From Rhizobiales bacterium CCH3-A5 (GTDB lineage Bacteria; Pseudomonadota; Alphaproteobacteria; Rhizobiales; Beijerinckiaceae), in NCBI GenBank assembly GCA_001556025.1, contig LSIB01000133.1, positions 1 through 7,696 of the forward strand: a DNA stretch of 7,696 nucleotides. Reading direction: 5' to 3'. The translations under genes and the position numbers were made by a program. This document shows, piece by piece, positions 1 through 7,696 of the stretch (its first letter is position 1; every line of letters begins with the position of its first letter). Below the pieces are notes generated by a model. The model worked only from the letters and a program-made list of their open reading frames with translations. It did no database searches and was not told the DNA's origin.

Positions 1-55
1 GATGCCTCCCTCGTGCCGGCGCCCAAGCAGCGCAACACGGACGCGGAGAAGGAGG
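1..55 (+). pseudogene. IS5-type transposase gene fragment (internal piece, interrupted)
   Basis: Frame 1 reads DASLVPAPKQRNTDAEKE before running into the inverted repeat of the adjacent IS3 element, where it reaches a stop at 85-87. From memory, the phrase DASLVPAPKQRN is typical of a central part of IS5-family DDE transposases, and I take its Asp as the first catalytic acidic residue. Only about 18 codons lie in the window. The rest of the gene lies upstream of the window and the downstream half is absent, since the far side of the IS3 element holds an efflux gene instead. This marks the site as an older mobile-element landing place disrupted by later events. The family call depends on a short match. 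Confidence 0.6.
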
Positions 56-80
56 TGGCCTGCCCCCTGAAAAGTGGCCC
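56..80 (+). repeat. Left terminal inverted repeat of the IS3-family element
   Basis: TGGCCTGCCCCC (56-67) and TGGCCC (75-80) recur as the reverse complement at the right end. The middle 7 bases differ from the 6 bases at the right end, so the pair is imperfect with a one-base length difference. This is the likely transposase-binding end; the orfA ribosome binding site lies about 28 bases further in. Confidence 0.85.
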
Positions 81-107
81 TCGCTGAAGTAGGCTTTTTG
101 AGCCTTT

Positions 108-112
108 GGAGG
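108..112 (+). promoter_or_regulatory. Ribosome binding site of orfA
   Basis: GGAGG lies 8 bases before the ATG at 121. This supports ATG 121 as the start, not the in-frame TTG at 106, which overlaps the motif. Confidence 0.6.
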
Positions 113-120
113 ATGCCGCG

Positions 121-399
121 ATGCCGCAGAAGAAGCACAAGCCTGAAGAGATCGTCGCGAAGCTGCGCCAGGTCGACGTGCTGTTGTCCCAGGGGCGCCC
201 GGTCGCGGAGGCGATCCGGGCCATCAGTGTGACGGCGTTCACATATTACCGTTGGCGCAAGGAGTTCGGCGGCCTGAAGAGCGACCAGGTGAAGCGGCTG
301 AGGGATCTGGAGAAGGAGAACGAACGGCTACGGAAGGCTGTCTCGGATCTGACGCTTGAGAAGCTCATTCTCAAGGAGGCTGCCTCGGGAAACTTCTGA
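121..399 (+). CDS. IS3-family transposase OrfA (DNA-binding subunit)
   Basis: A 92-residue protein beginning MPQKKHKPEEIVAKLRQ. Residues about 8-50 form a helix-turn-helix of the IS3 OrfA type (pattern EEIVAKLRQ...VTAFTYYRWRKEFGG). Residues about 55-88 carry a heptad-like leucine repeat (LRDLEKENERLRKAVSDL...LEKLIL), the coiled coil that IS3 OrfA proteins use to multimerise. The role is recognition of the inverted repeats, and regulation when made without OrfB. The start is set by GGAGG at 108-112. The gene ends just after the slippery heptamer at 387-393, where a fraction of ribosomes would pass into the orfB phase. The domains match the family well and I see no damage. Confidence 0.92.
   Translation: MPQKKHKPEEIVAKLRQVDVLLSQGRPVAEAIRAISVTAFTYYRWRKEFGGLKSDQVKRLRDLEKENERLRKAVSDLTLEKLILKEAASGNF
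387..393 (+). promoter_or_regulatory. Programmed -1 frameshift site (GGGAAAC)
   Basis: In the orfA phase the heptamer reads G GGA AAC, matching the canonical X XXY YYZ form (GGG AAA C). A -1 slip changes the reading from GGA AAC TTC TGA to GGA AAC CTT CTG AGC. The protein then continues ...SGNLLSPARRR and stays open to the orfB stop at 1287-1289, giving an OrfAB fusion of about 389 residues. The GNLLSPARRR join resembles IS3-family fusions I know. I saw no clear stimulatory hairpin downstream, although the next 30 bases are very GC-rich. Confidence 0.75.
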
Positions 400-434
400 G
401 CCCCGCCCGCCGTCGCCGCTGCATCGACCACGCC

Positions 435-1289
435 ATGATGAAGTTCGGCGTGTCGGAGCGGTTGGCGTGCCGGGTTCTGGGGCAGCATCGATCTACGCAA
501 CGCAAGGTTCCGAAGGGCCGCGCTGACGATGCGGCGCTGACCGCCGACATTGTCGAACTCGCCGCCCAGTATGGCCGCTACGGCTACCGCCGGATCGCGG
601 CCATGCTGGAGACCGCCGGTTGGGCGGTGAACGTCAAACGTGTCGAGCGGATCTGGCGGCGGGAGGGACTGAAGGTGCCGGCCAAGCAACCGAAGAAGGG
701 CCGCTTATGGCTGAACGATGGATCCTGCGTTCGGCTGCGACCGGAGTATCCCAACCATGTCTGGTCCTACGACTTTGTTGAGGATCGCACCCATAATGGC
801 CGGAAGTTCCGCATGTTGAACGTGATCGACGAGTTCACCCGGGAATGCATCGCGATCCGCATCGACCGCAAGCTCAAGTCCACCGATGTCATCGACGTGC
901 TGTCCGATCTCTTCATCCTGCGCGGCGTGCCCGGGCATGTTCGTTCGGACAACGGCCCCGAGTTCGTCGCTAGGGCGGTGCGGGAGTGGATCGCGGCGGT
1001 CGGCGCGAAAACGGCGTTCATCGAGCCTGGCAGTCCTTGGGAGAACGGCTATTGCGAGAGCTTCAACTCCAAGCTTCGCGACGAGCTTCTGAACGGCGAG
1101 CTGTTCTACAGCCTCGCCGAGGCTCGGATCGTCATCGAGGGCTGGCGTCAGCACTACAATACCCAGCGCCCGCACTCCTCGCTCGGCTACAAGCCGCCAG
1201 CACCGGTCGCTGTGGTCTGGCCGGCTGCGCAAACCCAACCCGCTTCGCCGGCCATCTCAACCGTGGCCGCCAAGCCCACCATGCACTAG
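435..1289 (+). CDS. IS3-family transposase OrfB (DDE catalytic subunit)
   Basis: A 284-residue frame with an N-terminal HTH_21-like part (residues about 30-90, including YGYRRIAAML) and an rve/integrase-core domain (about 105-265). The catalytic triad is visible: Asp113 in WSYDF, Asp172 in RSDNGPEF and Glu208 in GYCESFN. There are exactly 35 residues between the second Asp and the Glu, the D(35)E spacing of the IS3 family. The C-terminal YNTQRPHSSLGYKPP motif is also typical. The open phase extends upstream to the frameshift site, so the working enzyme is expected to be OrfAB made by -1 frameshifting, with the ATG at 435 an internal start. The frame ends TAG 9 bases before the right inverted repeat, and the truncated efflux gene lies in the same phase beyond it. 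Confidence 0.95.
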   Translation: MMKFGVSERLACRVLGQHRSTQRKVPKGRADDAALTADIVELAAQYGRYGYRRIAAMLETAGWAVNVKRVERIWRREGLKVPAKQPKKGRLWLNDGSCVRLRPEYPNHVWSYDFVEDRTHNGRKFRMLNVIDEFTRECIAIRIDRKLKSTDVIDVLSDLFILRGVPGHVRSDNGPEFVARAVREWIAAVGAKTAFIEPGSPWENGYCESFNSKLRDELLNGELFYSLAEARIVIEGWRQHYNTQRPHSSLGYKPPAPVAVVWPAAQTQPASPAISTVAAKPTMH

Positions 1290-4519
<3,230 letters not shown>

Positions 4520-4592
4520 AACTGCCGGAATATCCTGTGGCACTTTGTATTTGCCTTTATGTTGCAACAGCCATCGTCTGATTGATTCTGAC

Positions 4593-5702
4593 TCACAGCC
4601 CTGCCGCTTTTGTCAGATTGACGCGGAACCGATCGCGCCGACGTTGGTAGCGGCGGGTCATCTCGGCCGAGGCGTGGCCGAGCTGGCGCTGGATGTGTGC
4701 TTCGTCGATCTCCGCGGAAGAGGCGAGACCGGCGCGCAGCGAATGGCCGGCGAAGGCGAGCGCCCGTTCGCCTTCAGTCAGATCGCCGCGGACGCCAGCG
4801 CACAGTGCGAGCTTCTGGACCAGGCGCGCCACATGGCGATCGGTCAGACGCTGCGCTTGCACGCCACCATTAGCGACGGTCATCGGCCGGAACACCGGAC
4901 CATCCGCGATGCGGCCGAGCTTCAGCCATGTCTCGAGCGCCTGGACGGGGCAGGTGCGGTCCGACGAGCCACGGGCGATCTCGACGCTGCGCCAGCCGGT
5001 CTTGCCGTCGATGGTGAGGACGACGCCGCCTTCGAGGATTTCGATCCAGCCGCGGCTGTCATCGCTTTGCTTTGGACCGCAATCGAGCCCGGTGATCTCG
5101 GAACGGCGCAGGCCGCCGGCAAACCCGATCAGCAGGATGGCGCGATCGCGCCAGCCGCGCAGATTCTGCTCCAGCATCGAGACCATTGCCAAGATGTCCT
5201 CGGCGAACAGCGCCTCCTTCTGACGCGGCGGCCGGCCGTGGCTGCGGCGGACGCCGGCCATGACGTCGACGATATGGCGATCCTGCCGGGGGAGGGGGGT
5301 TCCAGCGCTGCGATAGGTCGTGGTGATTGCGGCCAGTCGTCGCTCGATTGTCGAAACAGCGGCTTTTGCAATGCCCTGGCCGTCAGCCGAGGCTGCGATG
5401 AATAATCCGACCACGCGCGGGTCAGGAACTCGCGAGTCAAACCCCTGGCGCCGGCACCAGCGTTCGAACTGCTTCCAGTCCGAGGCGTAGGCACGGGCGG
5501 TGTTGGCGCTGTCTTTCGCCTTGGCGTAGCCGCGCGCCGAACCGGCCAGTCTCTCGAGCTCCGGGTTCTGCAGCGCCGCGTCGTCGCTGTTGGCGAAACC
5601 CGACAGCTGTGGCGTCGCGCGGAGCGCCGGCATTCGCGCCACGCCGTCTTCCGGTTGACCGGAAGGCTCGTTTCGCGGTTCGAATTCGATGGAATCTGGC
5701 AT
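4593..5702 (-). CDS. Tyrosine site-specific recombinase (phage-integrase/Xer-like)
   Basis: A 369-residue recombinase starting MPDSIEFEPRN. Residues about 55-155 form the SAM-like core-binding domain (YAKAKDSANTARAYASDWKQFERWCRRQG). Residues about 165-365 form the catalytic domain with every expected residue: Arg199 (GGLRRSE), Lys234 (DGKTGW), His320 and Arg323 (GHSLRAG), His343 (LGHAS) and the Tyr352 nucleophile (TRRYQRRR). It should cut and rejoin DNA through a 3'-phosphotyrosine. Its length is slightly above XerC/D, owing to a 50-residue N-terminal extension of low complexity. The frame stays open upstream to 6188, but that part lies antisense to the DUF1403 gene, so I chose the ATG at 5702. 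No good Shine-Dalgarno precedes it. It diverges from the DUF1403-scpB pair across a palindrome that may be its target. Likely role: resolution of replicon multimers or integration. The role is inferred; the family is certain. Confidence 0.93.
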   Translation of the reverse strand: MPDSIEFEPRNEPSGQPEDGVARMPALRATPQLSGFANSDDAALQNPELERLAGSARGYAKAKDSANTARAYASDWKQFERWCRRQGFDSRVPDPRVVGLFIAASADGQGIAKAAVSTIERRLAAITTTYRSAGTPLPRQDRHIVDVMAGVRRSHGRPPRQKEALFAEDILAMVSMLEQNLRGWRDRAILLIGFAGGLRRSEITGLDCGPKQSDDSRGWIEILEGGVVLTIDGKTGWRSVEIARGSSDRTCPVQALETWLKLGRIADGPVFRPMTVANGGVQAQRLTDRHVARLVQKLALCAGVRGDLTEGERALAFAGHSLRAGLASSAEIDEAHIQRQLGHASAEMTRRYQRRRDRFRVNLTKAAGL

Positions 5703-5709
5703 CTTTTGG

Positions 5710-5738
5710 AGGGTATCGAACTGTGTCCGATAAGGCAA
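5710..5738 (-). promoter_or_regulatory. Possible recombinase promoter, overlapping the palindrome
   Basis: On the minus strand TTGCCT (5738-5733) and TACCCT (5715-5710) are separated by 17 bases. The -35-like box lies inside the 27-bp palindrome, so a protein bound there would block transcription. The -10 match is poor (3 of 6), and the predicted transcript would start at or next to the ATG. Confidence 0.25.
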
Positions 5739-5750
5739 GCTTACCGGACA
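5724..5750. repeat. 27-bp interrupted palindrome, candidate recombinase core site or operator
   Basis: The arms TGTCCGATAAG (5724-5734) and CTTACCGGACA (5740-5750) are inverted copies that match at 10 of 11 positions, separated by GCAAG. It can also be read as 10-bp arms around a 7-bp centre (GGCAAGC). That is close to dif-type sites (11-6-11) and to the 7-bp overlap of lambda-type integrases. It lies 22 bp upstream of the recombinase start, in the only sizeable non-coding gap of this module. A partial further CCGGAC copy occurs at 5760-5765. An autoregulatory operator is the main alternative. Confidence 0.7.
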
Positions 5751-5789
5751 TAAAACCAGCCGGACGGTGACGGCGGAAAACATCCGATC

Positions 5790-5819
5790 TTGCGCGATTA
5801 ACGCCGTCAAGGCTATGCT
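5790..5819 (+). promoter_or_regulatory. Possible promoter of the DUF1403-scpB operon
   Basis: TTGCGC (5790-5795) and TATGCT (5814-5819) are separated by 18 bases. The expected transcription start falls at about 5825-5826, on the ATG of the DUF1403 gene, which would give a leaderless message. This fits the lack of a good Shine-Dalgarno there. It is a sequence match only. Confidence 0.35.
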
Positions 5820-5825
5820 CCGACC

Positions 5826-6731
5826 ATGGATGCGACGCCGATTCCCCGTCCGAAAAGCCTCGCGCGAGCGAGAGGGATCAAGCCCGTCGGCGCATCTGGC
5901 GAGCCCGCCAACTCCCTGATTCCAAATCCACTTCCGCGTTGGATCGGCTTTGCCGCAAGCGCCGACCGGCGCGACGCCGCGTTCGCGGCCGGCGCGGCGT
6001 TGCTCGCGCTCGACCAGATCGTCCGCTCCGACCCGCCCTGGCTCGGCGTCCTGCGCGCCCGCCTGACGCTCAAGGCCGCCAGCGTCGCCGCAAAACTGCT
6101 GCGCCAAAAGGCCGACGAAGCGGCGTTGCGCGACGCGCAGCATCTCACCCGGCCCGGCGACGATCCTGGGCCAGCCGGTCGCCTGCACCAGATGCTGCGA
6201 CAGATCTCGTCACGGCCGACGCGGCAGGCCGGCGACATCTTGCCGATGATGGAAGCTGAACTGCGCGGCGCGCCCGTCGCCGCCGAATTTTTGTCTCTGC
6301 TCGAGGCCGATCTGGTGCTCGCCCAAAAGCTCGGCTGGGGGACGCCGCTTTTGCTCCATGCCGGCGTCGTGTTCGACCCGGCACTGCGGCACGGCCCGGA
6401 CGGCCGCCGGCCCCGCGCCGACCGGCCGGACTGGCATGTAGTCAGCGATCGCGCGCTCTTCGTTGCGATAAGCGCATGTCACGCCCAGGCCGTGACGCTG
6501 GCCCGGCGCGCCGAAAACTTGGCCGTGGCGGCCAAAAATCTGCGCACCCGCGACGAGGGCCGCGGCCTGGCGCTTGTACTCGCCGACGATGCGGTCGCGC
6601 CCTGGCGCATGGTCGGACGCGCCGGGTTCGGCTCCGACCGGGCGGCGCGACGCTTTTGCGAAACGCTCGCGACGCAAGGCGCGCTTCGGCTGCTGACCGA
6701 CCGTCCGACGTTTCGGCTGTACGGGCTGTGA
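5826..6731 (+). CDS. DUF1403 family protein
   Basis: A 301-residue, Ala/Arg-rich, mostly helical protein that I recognise as DUF1403, a family of unknown function found mainly on alphaproteobacterial replicons. Recognisable blocks are RSDPPWLGVLRARLTLKAA (about 67-85), an LTRPGDDPGPAGR segment (about 107-120), LGWGTPLLLHA (about 168-178) and the C-terminal LLTDRPTFRLYGL. The last 35 residues (helix, then a short beta-like tail) could form a winged-helix-like DNA-binding end; that is inference. There is no signal peptide or membrane segment, so it is probably cytoplasmic. It starts divergently from the recombinase, 123 bp away, and is followed after 62 bp by the scpB-like gene on the same strand. 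The same-strand pairing with scpB suggests a role in DNA maintenance. The start has no strong Shine-Dalgarno. Confidence 0.75.
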   Translation: MDATPIPRPKSLARARGIKPVGASGEPANSLIPNPLPRWIGFAASADRRDAAFAAGAALLALDQIVRSDPPWLGVLRARLTLKAASVAAKLLRQKADEAALRDAQHLTRPGDDPGPAGRLHQMLRQISSRPTRQAGDILPMMEAELRGAPVAAEFLSLLEADLVLAQKLGWGTPLLLHAGVVFDPALRHGPDGRRPRADRPDWHVVSDRALFVAISACHAQAVTLARRAENLAVAAKNLRTRDEGRGLALVLADDAVAPWRMVGRAGFGSDRAARRFCETLATQGALRLLTDRPTFRLYGL

Positions 6732-6775
6732 TCATGATCCGCGCATCAAAGCCGCAGCGCTTGGGCCGATTGCGT

Positions 6776-6782
6776 GAGGGGG
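6776..6782 (+). promoter_or_regulatory. Ribosome binding site of the scpB-like gene
   Basis: GAGGGGG lies 11 bases before ATG 6794. The spacing is a little long but usable, and it supports this start. No separate promoter is evident in the 62-bp gap, which favours co-transcription with the DUF1403 gene. Confidence 0.4.
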
Positions 6783-6793
6783 CCGGCTGAGCC

Positions 6794-7501
6794 ATGGCCA
6801 AAGCCGCGCGCCTGTTCGACGCCGAACTCGCTGATCTGCCAGCAGAGCTGCGCTGGCGCGAATGGATGGGCAGAATCGAGGCGGCGATTTTTGCCTCGCC
6901 TACGCCTGTGCCGCGCGAGACGCTGGCCGGGCTGGTCGGGCGGTCTTGCGTGCTCGATGAACTGATCGCCGACATTCGCGACGAGCTGAAGCCGCGCCCC
7001 TATGACCTCGTCTTCGTCGCCGGCGGTTTCCAGCACCGCTCGAAGGCGCGGTTTTCGGAGGCTATCCGCACTGTGCTCGGCGCGGGCGAACCCGGCCCGC
7101 CATCTCTGTCGAAGACGGAAAGCCTCGTCATCAGCGCGATCGCCTACTTGCAGCCGGTGACCCGGGCCAGCATTTCGCGGCTGCTCGGCAAGGAGATCAG
7201 CCGCGACATCATCGCCAAGCTAAAACGCCTCGATCTGATCGGCGCGGGGCCGCGCATGGCAGAACCCGGCGCGCCCTTCTCCTATGTCACCACGCCGACA
7301 TTTCTGTCGGTGTTCGGGTTCGCCAGCCTGCGCGACCTGCCCGAGATCGAGGCGATGCAGGAGGCCGGGTTGCTCGATCTCGCGCAGGACGAGATGATGC
7401 CGGTCGATCCGCTCGACGACCGTCTGACTGAGGGCGATGAGCTGGAAGACGACATCCGCGATCAGGCTTTTGATGCGCCCGATCGCTTGCCCGCCGACTG
7501 A
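6794..7501 (+). CDS. scpB: ScpB-like protein (SMC-Scp condensin subunit family)
   Basis: A 235-residue ScpB homologue. The N-terminal winged helix spans about residues 20-95 (IEAAIFASPTPVPRETLAGLV...YDLVFVAGGFQHRS). The C-terminal winged helix spans about 105-190 and carries the family hallmarks SKTESLVISAIAYLQPVTRASI, a FSYVTTPTFLSVFGF strand and LRDLPE. The chromosomal protein dimerises and binds the ScpA kleisin, which bridges the SMC heads in chromosome compaction and segregation. Residues about 200-235 form a strongly acidic tail (DPLDDRLTEGDELEDDIRD). No scpA or smc gene lies in the window, so this is an orphan copy. It may work with the chromosomal complex or have a separate task on its own replicon. 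The DUF1403 gene 62 bp upstream is likely its operon partner. Family assignment is firm; the biological role here is inferred. Confidence 0.88.
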   Translation: MAKAARLFDAELADLPAELRWREWMGRIEAAIFASPTPVPRETLAGLVGRSCVLDELIADIRDELKPRPYDLVFVAGGFQHRSKARFSEAIRTVLGAGEPGPPSLSKTESLVISAIAYLQPVTRASISRLLGKEISRDIIAKLKRLDLIGAGPRMAEPGAPFSYVTTPTFLSVFGFASLRDLPEIEAMQEAGLLDLAQDEMMPVDPLDDRLTEGDELEDDIRDQAFDAPDRLPAD

Positions 7502-7525
7502 GCAGGCGGCCGGCTCGCGACCGCC

Positions 7526-7548
7526 GCATAGGCCGCCAGCGGCTATGC
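7526..7548 (+). terminator. Hairpin after scpB, possible weak terminator
   Basis: GCATAG (7526-7531) pairs with CTATGC (7543-7548), and inside it CCGC (7533-7536) can pair with GCGG (7539-7542), with one bulged G. It lies 24 bases after the scpB stop. No T-run follows, so it is not a classic intrinsic terminator; it may stabilise the 3' end or be incidental. Confidence 0.3.
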
Positions 7549-7557
7549 AGACTACGT

Positions 7558-7695
7558 TTACGCCGGATCGAACAGGACTTCGAACTCGCGACCGGCTAGG
7601 TAGCGCAGTTCTCGGCGATGATGGGCCGCTGGTTGGCGATTTAGGGCTCGGACCCATAAAGTGATTGGCTTCACCGGCCCTATGTGATTCACGGT
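7558..7695 (-). CDS. Possible 3' end of a minus-strand gene entering from the right edge
   Basis: A minus-strand frame is open from the window edge to TAA (7560-7558). It ends ...RRELRYLAGREFEVLFDPA and contains a possible GTG start at 7692. The wording looks protein-like, but by hand count only about 59% of third positions are G or C, lower than expected for this GC-rich neighbourhood. I do not recognise it. The rest of 7502-7696 shows nothing else I can name. It could be a chance open frame or a decayed gene end. Confidence 0.2.
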   Translation of the reverse strand, partial: TVNHIGPVKPITLWVRALNRQPAAHHRRELRYLAGREFEVLFDPA

Positions 7696-7696
7696 T

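Noticed and set aside
106..120. TTG 106 as the orfA start
   Set aside because: It overlaps the GGAGG ribosome binding site; ATG 121 has proper spacing and matches family length.
246..1238. Minus-strand frames opposite orfA and orfB
   Set aside because: They are shadows of the transposase genes, whose domains and catalytic residues are unambiguous.
4520..4592. Minus-strand fragment reading LLQHKGKYKVPQDIPAVLN as a gene remnant
   Set aside because: The frame is open only from a TGA near 4608 to a stop, has no start or recognisable family, and is too short to support.
4545..5405. Long plus-strand open frame opposite the recombinase (286 codons)
   Set aside because: It lies antisense to a recombinase with a full catalytic set, has no recognisable domain, and is explained by GC-rich codon use on the other strand.
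5703..6188. Upstream extension of the recombinase frame
   Set aside because: It runs antisense through the DUF1403 gene and the palindrome and adds no known domain; the family's N-terminal domain is already complete from ATG 5702.
6734..6790. 18-codon ORF between the DUF1403 and scpB genes
   Set aside because: It has no ribosome binding site of its own and no recognisable sequence; the gap is simply an intergenic spacer carrying the scpB ribosome binding site.

Overview
The window looks like an accessory region of an alphaproteobacterial replicon, probably a plasmid or megaplasmid of a rhizobial or sphingomonad-like host. This rests on the families present: a DUF1403-type protein beside an ScpB homologue and a tyrosine recombinase, an IS3-family element and an IS5-type transposase fragment, a heavy-metal RND pump, and high GC in the right half. 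The host assignment is inference; there is no rRNA, tRNA or replication gene to anchor it.

Left part (1-1322): a nested insertion site. Bases 1-55 are an internal piece of an IS5-type transposase gene. It is cut by a complete IS3-family element (56-1322) with imperfect terminal inverted repeats, orfA, orfB and a slippery heptamer GGGAAAC that would give an OrfAB transposase of about 389 residues by -1 frameshifting.

Middle part (1323-4519): a heavy-metal efflux RND permease gene of the CzcA type. Its reading frame is intact from 1323 to its stop at 4478, but its start codon, first few residues and promoter were removed at the IS junction. The sequence left of the IS is not the missing part of this gene, so this is a rearrangement junction and not a simple insertion. 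The end of the gene overlaps by ATGA an ORF with a strong ribosome binding site that stops after 14 codons. That looks like the stub of a following operon gene cut at a second junction. The metal-resistance segment is therefore a relic bounded by breakpoints on both sides.

Right part (4593-7501): a compact, apparently intact module. A tyrosine recombinase (minus strand, all catalytic residues visible) diverges from a DUF1403-family gene and an scpB-like gene (plus strand, likely co-transcribed). The 123-bp gap between them carries a 27-bp interrupted palindrome (5724-5750) with 11-bp arms, the size and layout of a tyrosine-recombinase core site. My working hypothesis is a replicon-maintenance cassette: the recombinase acts at the palindrome, for example to resolve multimers, and the ScpB-like protein and DUF1403 protein have a segregation or DNA-organisation role. 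Only the family assignments and the palindrome are direct observations; the joint function is inference.

Right edge (7502-7696): a short hairpin after scpB, then a minus-strand frame that stays open to the window edge and may be the 3' end of another gene (weak).
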